Origin: UBA12202 sp049595035
GTDB lineage: Bacteria; Pseudomonadota; Alphaproteobacteria; Puniceispirillales; UBA1172
DNA: 64,000 bases
Direction: 5' to 3'
Assembly: GCA_049595035.1 (NCBI GenBank)
Contig: JBMYKD010000001.1
Location: 1-64,000, forward strand
Under the pieces are notes generated by a model, which worked only from the letters and a program-made list of their open reading frames with translations, did no database searches and had not been told where the DNA came from. The position numbers were made by a program, and so were the translations under genes. Position 1 is the stretch's first letter. Every line of letters begins with the position of its first letter. Shown here in pieces: positions 45,286 through 54,548 of the stretch.

Positions 45286-46683
45286 TTATATCCCCAATGA
45301 GCCATAGCTTTTTACCACACGTTCAACAGCGATTTTCATAGCCGCCACACGCATATCCTTGACATCTGGATTAGTATTCCATTCATGACTGATATGTTTA
45401 TAGGCTTCGCGCATCGTATCTTCCAGACCTGATCGCACCAGTGTCAGTTCCGTGGAACCGGTCAAAGCCTGTTCACGCAATTTTTCGGGAAACGGTTTTC
45501 CTGTTAGCATTTCAACACCATTGATAATAGCACTGAAATGATCAAAACTTTCGCGTCTTTGCATCCGGCCAAAACGGATATGGCTTAGATTTTTGATCCA
45601 TTCAAAATAACTAACCGTGACGCCGCCAGCATTTGCATAAAGATCAGGTATAATGACGACATTTTTCTTATTCAGGATCGCATCAGCATCTGCGGTGACA
45701 GGCCCGTTAGCCGCTTCGATGATAAGCGGGGTTTTTATCCGGCTGGCATTATCTTTTGTGATAACCATTTCCATCGCCGCCGGTATCAGGATATCTGCAT
45801 CCTCTTCCAGCATTTCAAATCCGCTAGCCACAAATCCTTCATAGGATTCTAATGAGCCATGGGTGTTCATATGATCTTTAAGCGCACGAATATTTATCCC
45901 ATCAGGATTGATAACAGCACCTCCACGTTCCAGCACATGAGTAATGATTGCCCCATCTTCTTCTGATAAAAATAACGCGGCATGATAACCGACATTGCCA
46001 AGCCCCTGTACAATCACACGTTTATCTTTCAACCCCGGGGCAAGTCCTGTTTTCTTCACATCTTCCGGATAATCAAAAAACGCCCGCAAAGCATATTGAA
46101 CCCCGCGTCCGGTGGCCTCAACGCGGCCCTGAATGCCGCCCTTGCCAACAGGTTTGCCTGTCACACATGCCCAGGCGTTAATTTCTACGGAATTCAACCG
46201 GCGATATTCATCCGCCATCCACGCCATTTCGCGTTCCCCTGTTCCCATATCCGGTGCGGGTACATTCTGTGATGGGCTGATCAGATCACGTTTAGCCAGT
46301 TCTTGCGTAAAGCGTCTGGTGATGCGTTCCAGTTCCTGTTCTGTCCAGTCACGCGGATTGATATAAAGCCCACCTTTAGAACCGCCAAAAGGCACTTCAA
46401 CCAGAGCACATTTGAATGTCATCAGCGTGGCCAGAGCTTCCACTTCTTCAAGCGACACATCAAGGCTATATCTGATGCCACCCTTCACGGGTTCGAAATG
46501 TTCACTATGCACACAGCGATATCCGGTAAATGTATGCATGGCACCACGCAATCTTACCCCGAAACGAACAATATAGGATGAATTGGTTACCTTGATTTTT
46601 TCTGCAAGCCCCGGTGCCATCTCAACCAGACTGGCAGCCTTGTCATAAACATCTTCCACCGACTGAAGAAAAATATTAGTCAT
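45286..46683 (-). CDS. Glu/Leu/Phe/Val dehydrogenase (glutamate dehydrogenase)
   Basis: NAD(P)-dependent amino acid dehydrogenase, most likely glutamate dehydrogenase, joining 2-oxoglutarate and ammonium. From the ATG at 46683 it has 465 residues, with CGGAG 7 bases upstream; the extra 13 residues to 46722 are unlikely. Substrate motifs HSEHFEPVKGGIRY and VEVPFGGSKGGLYI (catalytic Lys), and Rossmann VIVQGLGNVGYHAA. Cofactor preference is not readable by eye. It stands alone. Confidence 0.92.
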   Translation of the reverse strand: MTNIFLQSVEDVYDKAASLVEMAPGLAEKIKVTNSSYIVRFGVRLRGAMHTFTGYRCVHSEHFEPVKGGIRYSLDVSLEEVEALATLMTFKCALVEVPFGGSKGGLYINPRDWTEQELERITRRFTQELAKRDLISPSQNVPAPDMGTGEREMAWMADEYRRLNSVEINAWACVTGKPVGKGGIQGRVEATGRGVQYALRAFFDYPEDVKKTGLAPGLKDKRVIVQGLGNVGYHAALFLSEEDGAIITHVLERGGAVINPDGINIRALKDHMNTHGSLESYEGFVASGFEMLEEDADILIPAAMEMVITKDNASRIKTPLIIEAANGPVTADADAILNKKNVVIIPDLYANAGGVTVSYFEWIKNLSHIRFGRMQRRESFDHFSAIINGVEMLTGKPFPEKLREQALTGSTELTLVRSGLEDTMREAYKHISHEWNTNPDVKDMRVAAMKIAVERVVKSYGSLGI

Positions 46684-46804
46684 CACATTGCTCCGTCCAT
46701 GCACCGTTAAAATAGATATCATGAATATAGCACATATTGACCATTGCCTAATGCAGAAATAAGCGTATGGTTAAATAATTAAGGTCTAAAAGAAGCAAAC
46801 TAAA

Positions 46805-47998
46805 ATGGCGTTTCGTCCACCTATCCGCATCGCTTCAGGCGGAAGCCCTAGTGGTAATACATTAGGGATCATTTATGGTATGAACAGCTCATCTATGGCT
46901 GTTCTGGGATCATTGATATCGCTGGTTGGGCTCAATATTCTCAATGATAATACCGTTGCCCTGTCCTTCAGTTTGTTTCTGGCCGCATTAATTTCACTTC
47001 CCATTGTGCTTTACACCGGAAGTCTGATCAATCTGCTCACCAGAAAATATGTGTTCACTATTGGCGTCATGATCGCGCTGTTAGGCAATGTTCTGTTTAT
47101 GCTGGATTGGCCGATTGCATTTGTGCTCGCAAATGCATGCCGGATGGCTGGTGCCGGATTGATGATCATGTGTATATCGCTATATACAATGGATTTCATC
47201 CCCCGGAAACAACTTGCCAAAGCCGAAAGCCGGAAATTTGTTTTTGCCGGGATCTCATGGCTGATTTTTCCATTTGTCGGAACATGGATGTGGGTCAATA
47301 TTGATACCCGCGCACCCTTTATACTATCCATTACATTGATCTCAATTCTTATTGTCCTGTTTTGGTGGCTCCGCATTTCGGAAGCCCAGAATATCAAACC
47401 GCCAAAATCAAGTAACCTTGATTTCATCCGAAATGTGCGCACCTATTTCGGTAATCCACATATGCGCGTCGCTTACCTGATTGCGGTGGCACGATCTTCG
47501 TCCTGGGTAGTGTTTTTTACCTATGGCCCAATATATTTGCGTGATGCTGGTGTATCCACACAATGGATCGGTTTGTTCATGGGTGGCATAATGGCGGTGC
47601 TTCTATTTTCTAGCCGGTTTGCTGCATTGGCTCAGTATATCGGCATTCGCAAAACCATTTTATTAAGCTTTTCCATGGCTGGTATCAGTATGATCGCACT
47701 TGGACTACTGCCAGAGCCAACATTATGGGGATTATTGCTTTTGCTGCTGGCCTCACTTGGTTTTGATATGCTGGATATCATTGGAAATATTCCGTTCATG
47801 CGGATGGTAACACCAAAAGTCCGGGTTGAAATGACCAGTGTATTTTCTACATGGCGGGAAATGTCATTTGTGGTCACACCCGGCCTTTCCGCCCTGATTT
47901 TGATGTTCACTGATATAAGCGGCTTATTTCTGGTGCTGGGCGTTATGCTGATATTTGCCGGACTCTTGAGCCGAACTATGCCTTTACGGGTTGATTGA
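46805..47998 (+). CDS. MFS transporter
   Basis: 397 residues with about twelve predicted membrane helices, in two halves, and a cytoplasmic loop around 195-225 (ISEAQNIKPPKSSN). I do not recognise the subfamily. RKYVFTIGVMIALLGNVLF after the first loop is a degenerate MFS motif. Substrate unknown. It is divergent from gdh and converges on the DMT permease gene with a 39-base gap, so it is not part of the catabolic operon. Confidence 0.85.
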   Translation: MAFRPPIRIASGGSPSGNTLGIIYGMNSSSMAVLGSLISLVGLNILNDNTVALSFSLFLAALISLPIVLYTGSLINLLTRKYVFTIGVMIALLGNVLFMLDWPIAFVLANACRMAGAGLMIMCISLYTMDFIPRKQLAKAESRKFVFAGISWLIFPFVGTWMWVNIDTRAPFILSITLISILIVLFWWLRISEAQNIKPPKSSNLDFIRNVRTYFGNPHMRVAYLIAVARSSSWVVFFTYGPIYLRDAGVSTQWIGLFMGGIMAVLLFSSRFAALAQYIGIRKTILLSFSMAGISMIALGLLPEPTLWGLLLLLLASLGFDMLDIIGNIPFMRMVTPKVRVEMTSVFSTWREMSFVVTPGLSALILMFTDISGLFLVLGVMLIFAGLLSRTMPLRVD

Positions 47999-48037
47999 AT
48001 CCCATCACCCTGATTGAACAGAAGCTGTTTCAGACAG

Positions 48038-48970
48038 TTATACGGTTTCGTGTTTCGCCCCTGCCCGGGTGGCGATAATGCCAGCAACAACAATCAGAAT
48101 GATTCCGAAAATATCACGCATCCATAAATGCTGTTCCAGAAATACCCATGCCGCAAAACCAGCAAAGATCAGGAATGAATATTCATAAACATTAATATAT
48201 GTTGGATCACCAATCTGATACGCACGGGTCATAAACCACATGGCTATCGAAGAAAAAAAGGCTTGTAAAAAAACCAGTCCAAACACTGCCCATGTAATAG
48301 GTGCCCATCCGGTGGTAATAAATGCCGTCATATGCCCATCCGGTTCTATCGGATAGGTTGTCAATAGCGTGGCAGCTATGGCACCGCCTATTCCCAGAAA
48401 AGCAAATCCCATCCCTGACAACAGAATGGGGCTTTCCTTATCACAATAGCGTTTTGTCATGATATTGCTTAAAGCCAGAAATGCCCCGCCACAAACCGGC
48501 AGGATATTCATCCATGAAAATGTTGTGCCATTAGGGTTTAGAATTACCAGCACCCCGATAGACCCCACCACCACGGCACTAATTCTGCGCCAGCCAATAT
48601 GCTGGCCAAAGAATACCCGTGAAAATATCAACACAAATATAGGGCAGGTAAATATCCCCGCCCCTGTTACCGCCATCGGCAGAAACGATAGTGACGAAAA
48701 ATAGATCAGCATCGCAAACATAAAACACAGATTACGGATAATCATGGCCCATGGACGATAAATGGTCAGGTCAGAACCAAGAACCCATGCAAATAGCAAA
48801 ACAATAGGTACCGCGATCAGGCTCCTCAGAAAGTGAAACTGGCCAACGCCAATATCATCTTCCATCACCACAACCAGGGTATCATTGGGGCCAATAATTA
48901 TCATGGCCAACAGAATATATAACCCGCCCCAGATTTCACCAGACCATGATTTTCCCACCCTTGATGTCAT
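48038..48970 (-). CDS. DMT superfamily permease (EamA)
   Basis: 310 residues with about ten membrane helices in two EamA repeats. Segments like GAGIFTCPIFVLIFSRVFFGQ and NVYEYSFLIFAGFAAWVFLEQ are typical of EamA end-of-repeat regions. These transporters usually move metabolites or amino acid derivatives outward. It is the last gene of a six-gene minus-strand run, 3 bases after the CoA-transferase, so it is probably expressed with it. Substrate unknown, perhaps the pathway substrate or an intermediate. Confidence 0.87.
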   Translation of the reverse strand: MTSRVGKSWSGEIWGGLYILLAMIIIGPNDTLVVVMEDDIGVGQFHFLRSLIAVPIVLLFAWVLGSDLTIYRPWAMIIRNLCFMFAMLIYFSSLSFLPMAVTGAGIFTCPIFVLIFSRVFFGQHIGWRRISAVVVGSIGVLVILNPNGTTFSWMNILPVCGGAFLALSNIMTKRYCDKESPILLSGMGFAFLGIGGAIAATLLTTYPIEPDGHMTAFITTGWAPITWAVFGLVFLQAFFSSIAMWFMTRAYQIGDPTYINVYEYSFLIFAGFAAWVFLEQHLWMRDIFGIILIVVAGIIATRAGAKHETV

Positions 48971-48973
48971 GGG

Positions 48974-50104
48974 CTAGTCCTGACCAAACTCATCCCGGAT
49001 AGCGGCCGTATGCTGACCCAGATCAGGAACGTCCGTTGCTGCATATGTCTGGCCATTTACCAAAGCACCGGGGGTCATAATATCCATTTCCCCTTCGGAT
49101 GTTCTTATGGTCATCAGCCGGATTTGGGGATGATTGATCAAATCATCCATATTGCTCAACCGGCCAAACGCAATATCAGCATCTGTCATGATATTGGCTA
49201 TTTCATCACGGCTATGTTTTGCAAAAGCGGCAATGATACGGGCATCCAGTTGTGACCGGTTGGCGACACGATTAGTGTTTCCAGCGAATTGATCTTCTTT
49301 TGCCATATCCGCATCATCCAGCACATCTGTGCAGAAACGCGCCCATTCCCGTTCATTTTGGATAGAAAATAAAATCATGCCACCATCGCCGCAAGGATAG
49401 ACGCCATAAGGTGCGATAGTGGGGTGGTGAAGCCCCGGCCGTTTCAGATCACGGCCACCATGTCTGGATTGGATATAAGGAACATTCATCCAGTCAGCAA
49501 GCGCGTGAAATAATGACACTTCGATATGTCTGCCCTTGCCTGTTTTGGCACGCCCAATCAGGGCTTGAAGGATAGCCTGATATGCTGTCATACCGGCCCC
49601 GATATCACAAATAGAAACCCCGACACGTCCGGCGGCTTCTGCTGATCCGGTCAAATTGGCCAGCCCGACTTCTGCCTGCACCAACAGATCATAGGCTTTC
49701 ATCTGGCTGAAGGGGCCGGTTTCGCCATAGCCACTGATAGAACAGGTGATCAATGATGGAAATTCTGCCAGCAAATCATGAACATCCAGACCAAGCCGTG
49801 CTACCGCCCCCGGCATCAGATTCTGAATAAAAATATCCGCCTGACCGATCATGGCTTTAACCAATGCCAGATCATCTGGGTCTTTGAGATTAAGCGCAAC
49901 CGATTCTTTGCCGCGATTAAGCCAGACAAAATAGGAACTGGAACCCTTTGCATCCTTATCATAGCCCCGGCCAAAATCACCTTCGGGGCGTTCAATTTTA
50001 ATCACTCTTGCACCGGCATCGGCTAGCTTGCCAGACGCGTAAGGTGCCGCAACAGCCTGTTCAATTGTTACAACCGTAATTCCATCTAGATCACTGGCAA
50101 TCAT
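48974..50104 (-). CDS. Class III CoA-transferase (CaiB/BaiF family)
   Basis: Moves CoA between carboxylic acids through an aspartyl thioester. About 376 residues from the ATG at 50104; a GTG at 50119 is an upstream alternative, GTGGA lying just before. The N terminus LDGITVVTIEQAVAAPYASGK is family-typical, and the nucleophile is D167 in VGVSICDIGAGM. Substrates are not predictable: family members use oxalate, carnitine, itaconate, mesaconate, succinate and others. It follows the dehydrogenase gene (67 bases) and precedes the DMT permease, suggesting activation of the pathway's acid product. Confidence 0.9.
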   Translation of the reverse strand: MIASDLDGITVVTIEQAVAAPYASGKLADAGARVIKIERPEGDFGRGYDKDAKGSSSYFVWLNRGKESVALNLKDPDDLALVKAMIGQADIFIQNLMPGAVARLGLDVHDLLAEFPSLITCSISGYGETGPFSQMKAYDLLVQAEVGLANLTGSAEAAGRVGVSICDIGAGMTAYQAILQALIGRAKTGKGRHIEVSLFHALADWMNVPYIQSRHGGRDLKRPGLHHPTIAPYGVYPCGDGGMILFSIQNEREWARFCTDVLDDADMAKEDQFAGNTNRVANRSQLDARIIAAFAKHSRDEIANIMTDADIAFGRLSNMDDLINHPQIRLMTIRTSEGEMDIMTPGALVNGQTYAATDVPDLGQHTAAIRDEFGQD

Positions 50105-50186
50105 ATTTAACGTATCCACTAAAACCTATACTTCAATCGGGCTATCCTATCCCAAGCCATACCAGATAGCCATATCCAAAGTGTTA

Positions 50187-51284
50187 TCATATCTTTGTTG
50201 ATTCAGCGAACCCGTCATTAAGCCCGTTTATCACGCTGATTACGGCATCGGTGACAATGCGGGTAGTGGCATTACCACCGACATCCGGGGTTAGTATCCC
50301 TTCGGCGCATACCTGTTCTACTGCGGTCATTATCATATTTGCCGCTTGCCCATGTCCAAGATGATCCAGCATTAATGCCGCTGTCCAGAATGTTGCTACC
50401 GGATTGGCAATGCCCTTTCCCGTGATATCAAACGCTGAGCCATGGATAGGTTCGAACATAGACGGAAACCTGCCTTGCGGATCAATATTTGCGGTGGGTG
50501 CTACCCCTATACTACCTGCCAATGCACCTGCCAGATCAGACAGAATATCAGCATGCAGATTGGTGGCGACAATCGTATCAAGGCTGCCGGGGTCAAGTGT
50601 CATGCGAACCGTCATGGCATCAACCAGCATCTTATCCCATGTCACATCGGGAAACTCCGTTGCTATTTCAGCCGCGATATCATCCCACATAACCATGCCA
50701 TGCCGCTGGGCATTAGATTTGGTGACAACCGTTAACTGTTTACGCGGGCGTGAGGCCGCCATAGCAAAAGCATAACGCATAATTCGCGCAACCCCGTTAC
50801 GGGTAAAAACAGATATTTCAGTTGCTACTTCTTCAGGGTAGCCCTGATGTACGCGGCCACCACTACCTGAATATTCACCTTCGGAATTTTCGCGGATAAT
50901 CATCCAGTCCAGATCACCATGCTCAACATGTCGCAATGGTGATTTTATTCCGGGCAATACCCGTGTCGGACGGATATTGGCATATTGGTCAAACCCCTGA
51001 CATATGGGCAATCGTAATCCCCATAATGTTATGTGATCAGGCACATCCGGTGCGCCAACCGCACCAAAAAAGATGGCATCAAATGATTTAAGCTGTTCAA
51101 GGCCATCTGCCGGCATCATCTGACCGTGGGATTTATAATAATCTGACCCCCAGTCAAACGACGTCACCGCAACTTTGAAATGACCATCCCGACGTGCCAC
51201 CGCTTCCAGCACCTCAAGACCAGCATCTATGACTTCCGGGCCAATACCATCTGCCGGAATTGCGGCGATTTTGTAAGTTTTCAT
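50187..51284 (-). CDS. Tartrate/D-malate dehydrogenase-type enzyme
   Basis: Beta-hydroxyacid oxidative decarboxylase of the isopropylmalate dehydrogenase superfamily (365 residues). AAIPADGIGPEVI, the IRPTRVLPGI segment, IIRENSEGEYSG and HGSAFDITGKGIANP are typical of tartrate dehydrogenase/DmlA rather than LeuB. It uses Mn2+ or Mg2+ and NAD and can oxidise tartrate or decarboxylate D-malate to pyruvate. GAGGG lies 5-6 bases before the ATG. It is in the middle of the catabolic run (25 bases after the hydrolase), where it would feed an oxidised acid into central metabolism. Confidence 0.9.
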   Translation of the reverse strand: MKTYKIAAIPADGIGPEVIDAGLEVLEAVARRDGHFKVAVTSFDWGSDYYKSHGQMMPADGLEQLKSFDAIFFGAVGAPDVPDHITLWGLRLPICQGFDQYANIRPTRVLPGIKSPLRHVEHGDLDWMIIRENSEGEYSGSGGRVHQGYPEEVATEISVFTRNGVARIMRYAFAMAASRPRKQLTVVTKSNAQRHGMVMWDDIAAEIATEFPDVTWDKMLVDAMTVRMTLDPGSLDTIVATNLHADILSDLAGALAGSIGVAPTANIDPQGRFPSMFEPIHGSAFDITGKGIANPVATFWTAALMLDHLGHGQAANMIMTAVEQVCAEGILTPDVGGNATTRIVTDAVISVINGLNDGFAESTKI

Positions 51285-51309
51285 AACGACCCTCTACTAA
51301 CTGATATTA

Positions 51310-52128
51310 TTACGAAAGATGATTGATAAACCGAATGATATGTTTTGCTACCTGTTCGCCGGCTTCAAGCAAAAGAGAATGTTTGAATTCTGGCAGAATA
51401 ACCAGCTCTGCATCGGTCATAGCATCTGCCATCTGCTTATTGAGGCGTGGGGGACAACCGCCATCATTTTCACCGGTAAGAACCAGCGATGGAACAGCAA
51501 TTTCATCCAGCCATGGTGCCATTTCCGTTCCTGCATAGATGCGAAACACGTTAAGAAAAACATCAGGGTCTGTTTCAACGACCTGTTTCAGACGCGCTTT
51601 GACCATATCCGGATTTGACTGAATAAAGGCATCTGTAAACCAGCGATCTGATAACCTTTCCAGCACTTGTGGAATACCTTTTTCTTCCATGGCTCTGACC
51701 ACCGCCCAGACATTCTGGCTATCCTGTTCGGTGCGGAAGGCCGCTGTCGATAACAATCCCAGTGATTTAACCCTCTGCGGAAAGGCACGCGCATAGGCTG
51801 GCCCTATCATCCCGCCCAGCGAATGACCGGCCAGATGCATGGTATCTATACCAGCCGCCTGACGAACAGCTTCCACATCAAGCACCAGATGATCAAGATT
51901 GAATATGCCTTCACCAGATGGGGATGCACCATGCCCACGCAAATCATAGGTGACAACAGTAAAAGTCGCCGTCAGTTGCGGCATTAATTTTGCCCATGTG
52001 TTACGCGCTGCACCAATGCCATGAATCAATAATAATGGCGGGCCCTTTCCTTCTTTTGACCAGGCACAGGACACCGCTTCCATTCGGGCTAGATTCGGGA
52101 TGGAAGAATGATCTGTTGTCATATTCAA
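51310..52128 (-). CDS. Alpha/beta hydrolase, enol-lactonase-like
   Basis: 272 residues with the oxyanion HGIGAARNTW, the nucleophile S103 in HLAGHSLGGM, an acid in LTGENDGGCPP and the His in EFKHSLLLEAG. The segments YDLRGHG and IGPAYARAFPQRVKSLGLLSTAA resemble 3-oxoadipate enol-lactonase (PcaD) and related hydrolases. Its ATG overlaps the tautomerase stop (ATGA, 52128-52125), so the two are coupled. A lactone or enol-lactone substrate would fit with the upstream tautomerase and flavin enzyme. That is inference. Confidence 0.88.
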   Translation of the reverse strand: MNMTTDHSSIPNLARMEAVSCAWSKEGKGPPLLLIHGIGAARNTWAKLMPQLTATFTVVTYDLRGHGASPSGEGIFNLDHLVLDVEAVRQAAGIDTMHLAGHSLGGMIGPAYARAFPQRVKSLGLLSTAAFRTEQDSQNVWAVVRAMEEKGIPQVLERLSDRWFTDAFIQSNPDMVKARLKQVVETDPDVFLNVFRIYAGTEMAPWLDEIAVPSLVLTGENDGGCPPRLNKQMADAMTDAELVILPEFKHSLLLEAGEQVAKHIIRFINHLS

Positions 52129-52319
52129 TCAGATGGTTTGTCAACAAAGGCGACACCGCCCTTGCCCCAATCAGCTTTATCAACATCAACCAGAACAACA
52201 TCTACCACATCTGGCTTTGCTCCTGTGGCGCGGCAAAAGCCGTCGGTCAACTCCTTGATAATGGCACGACGGGTATCGCGATCACGGCCTTTGAACATTT
52301 CCACACGAATAATCGGCAT
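52125..52319 (-). CDS. 4-oxalocrotonate tautomerase-family protein
   Basis: 64 residues, the length of a 4-OT monomer. After Met removal the catalytic Pro1 is exposed (M-PIIRVEMFKG), and DTRRAIIKELTDGF plus DWGKGG match the family core with the arginines that hold the acid. It isomerises dienols to oxo acids in ring-cleavage pathways, though members have many side activities. It lies 15 bases after the LLM oxidoreductase gene and overlaps the hydrolase by 4 bases. Confidence 0.9.
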   Translation of the reverse strand: MPIIRVEMFKGRDRDTRRAIIKELTDGFCRATGAKPDVVDVVLVDVDKADWGKGGVAFVDKPSD

Positions 52320-52334
52320 AATATCTGTTCTCCT

Positions 52335-53381
52335 TTACATGGCTATATATTGATCTTTTGTTTTATTGGTAAAATGCGGCATCACTTCCTCGGCAAAAGC
52401 TTGTATCGCATCACATGTTTCATTGGCATCCAGTCCAAAATTCGGATTGATAATAACCCGATCAATACCAAGTTCCGCATATGGTGCCAATTTATCAACC
52501 ACTTCCTGCGCCGTACCGATTAATAGACTTTCGCCAAGCTCATCAATAGGTGTTCGGGATGGCATAGGGGTAATCATACCGCGATCAACATGACCAGGCC
52601 CAAGAAAAATATTATCAAACCGGCCATAATAATGATGGGCAGCAGCAATCTTGCGCTGCTTTTCTGCATCAGTTTTTGCCATATGCGCAACACGGGATAA
52701 TGTCAGAGTTGGCACATCATCTGCTTTCTTGCATTCTGCTTTCCCGCGATTAAATGCATTGACCTGATCAAATAGCAATTGATGATTTCCTGATAATGGT
52801 GTGGTCTGAATATGAAACCCCTTTTTTGTACATTCATAAATACCGTCAGGGTTCAGCACCGCCATCATAATCGGTGGCCCTCCTGCCCTGATTGGTCGCG
52901 GCATAATGGTCAACGGGTCGAATTGGTACCATTTACCATCCCATGATACCTCTTCTTCATTTAATAATGTCTGCAACACATCCAGAGATTCATCAAATCG
53001 TTCACGGGTTTCTGCCATCGGAACACCCATCCGTTCCATTTCATAGGCAAAAGCACCGCGACCAACGCCCAGCATCAATCGCCCTTCGCAAAAAATATCT
53101 GCCACAACGACTTCACCTGCATAGACGCGCATATCATGGAGAGGCAACACCACGACTGAGGTTAAAATCTTAACCCGTGTGGTCATGCTGGCAATTTTAA
53201 CGGCAAAGGTAAGCGGGGCAGGCATCATCAGACAATTGACCAGATGGTGTTCTGTGACAGATACCGCATCAAACCCTAACTGGTCAGCCAGTTTGGCCTG
53301 TGCAAGCATATCGGCATAAACACGACCCCCGCCATAGGATTTATCCGGATAATCAGCAGATAGTTGAATACAGAAATCCAT
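52335..53381 (-). CDS. LLM-class flavin-dependent oxidoreductase
   Basis: Bacterial luciferase-like monooxygenase or F420/FMN-dependent enzyme (348 residues). Family features: AKLADQLGFDAVSVTEHHL (30-48), the RVKILTSVVVLPLHD strand, DIFCEGRLMLGVGRGAF and the later SESLLIGTAQEVVDKLAPYA-like end. Substrate and exact cofactor cannot be deduced; relatives cleave C-S and C-N bonds or hydroxylate ketones, and one, RutA, opens the uracil ring. It is the first gene of the six-gene run and probably does the initial oxidation. Confidence 0.88.
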   Translation of the reverse strand: MDFCIQLSADYPDKSYGGGRVYADMLAQAKLADQLGFDAVSVTEHHLVNCLMMPAPLTFAVKIASMTTRVKILTSVVVLPLHDMRVYAGEVVVADIFCEGRLMLGVGRGAFAYEMERMGVPMAETRERFDESLDVLQTLLNEEEVSWDGKWYQFDPLTIMPRPIRAGGPPIMMAVLNPDGIYECTKKGFHIQTTPLSGNHQLLFDQVNAFNRGKAECKKADDVPTLTLSRVAHMAKTDAEKQRKIAAAHHYYGRFDNIFLGPGHVDRGMITPMPSRTPIDELGESLLIGTAQEVVDKLAPYAELGIDRVIINPNFGLDANETCDAIQAFAEEVMPHFTNKTKDQYIAM

Positions 53382-53482
53382 AGTTACCTATCCATCTTCC
53401 TTTTATGCTGGCTTAACTTTCATTATCTGTTCAGACTACTCTTATTAGAGAACTGAAATCAATCATCTAATCCGGATGAGAT

Positions 53483-54442
53483 ATGAATAAATGGTTTCTA
53501 TTTTCAAAAAAAATAAATTACCATCAACTCTTCTTTTACTTAACAGATTATAATTTATTCATGTCACATAATAAAGCCGTTGCTATCATATTGTTGGGTG
53601 GCAGTTTTATGTCGCTGGTTGGTATTGTCATGCGACTGATGGAAACCGATGATGGCATGATCATTCTGTTTTACCGGTCGATCAGTCTGTCCGCTATGGT
53701 CATGACAGTTGGCTGTTTGCGCCGCCGCGAAAACCCTATCAGATTTCTTGGCAAACTGGATAAAACCGATATGGCGATGGGGGCGGCCCTTTCCATAGCC
53801 TTTACCACTTATGTCTACGCCATGTTGATGACGTCTGTTGCGTCAACATTATTCCTGCTGACAACAACACCGTTTATGGCCGCCGTGATTGGCTGGATAT
53901 GGATCAATGAAAAACCCCATCCCTTTACCTGGATAGCCATGATCGCGGCATTGATTGGTGTCGGGCTGATGATCAGTGACGGGCTTGATCTGGGTCGCAC
54001 CCAGGGCAATATTGTAGCGCTTTTATCTGCATTCTTTTTTGCAGTCATGCTGGTGCTGGCTCGCCGAAGCCAGAAAGATGATGTGCTGGGTGGAACATTT
54101 CTGGGCGGCATCATGGCGTTATCTTTAGCGGGAATATCTGCTATCGGGTTTGGCAATGGACTTGGTATCAGTGGCAGTGATCTTATGCTGGCATTATTCA
54201 TGGGTGCCTTTACCATCGGGATAGGTATTGCGCTGGTTACATGGGGCGCACCTTATGTTCCAGCAGCTGAAGTGAGTCTTTTGGTATTAATCGAATCTGT
54301 CCTTGGGCCGTTATGGCCATGGCTGTTTCTGGGTGAAAAGATGTCCATGCTTGAAATTATCGGCGGCATCACGGTAATGACAGCGGTCGCGGGACTTGCC
54401 TTACTCGGAATGGAAAAAAAGCAAAAGATGCCTCAACCATAA
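53483..54442 (+). CDS. DMT superfamily permease (EamA), second copy
   Basis: About ten helices in two EamA repeats, 319 residues from ATG 53483. The first 26 residues (Phe, Tyr, Lys-rich) are unlike the family; an in-frame ATG at 53561 starts the normal MSHNKAVAIILLGG N terminus, but only the first has a Shine-Dalgarno-like GGATGAG. TATAAT at 53549-53554 precedes the second start, so a leaderless message is possible. It is divergent from the LLM gene (101 bases), and pirin follows after 106 bases. Substrate unknown, probably metabolite export or import linked to the adjacent operon. Confidence 0.85.
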   Translation: MNKWFLFSKKINYHQLFFYLTDYNLFMSHNKAVAIILLGGSFMSLVGIVMRLMETDDGMIILFYRSISLSAMVMTVGCLRRRENPIRFLGKLDKTDMAMGAALSIAFTTYVYAMLMTSVASTLFLLTTTPFMAAVIGWIWINEKPHPFTWIAMIAALIGVGLMISDGLDLGRTQGNIVALLSAFFFAVMLVLARRSQKDDVLGGTFLGGIMALSLAGISAIGFGNGLGISGSDLMLALFMGAFTIGIGIALVTWGAPYVPAAEVSLLVLIESVLGPLWPWLFLGEKMSMLEIIGGITVMTAVAGLALLGMEKKQKMPQP

Positions 54443-54548
54443 TTGATCTCTATGCCTATCAGGTCAGGATTGGGCGCCGCATTCTCCCCCTTGTTTCTGA
54501 TTGTCTTTCCCCCATTTAAAAGGAAGTTAAGTTTTTTATGAGAGTATC

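Noticed and set aside
51990..52523. 177-residue plus-strand ORF
   Set aside because: Antisense to the hydrolase, tautomerase and LLM genes, which all have clear motifs; composition is that of a shadow frame.
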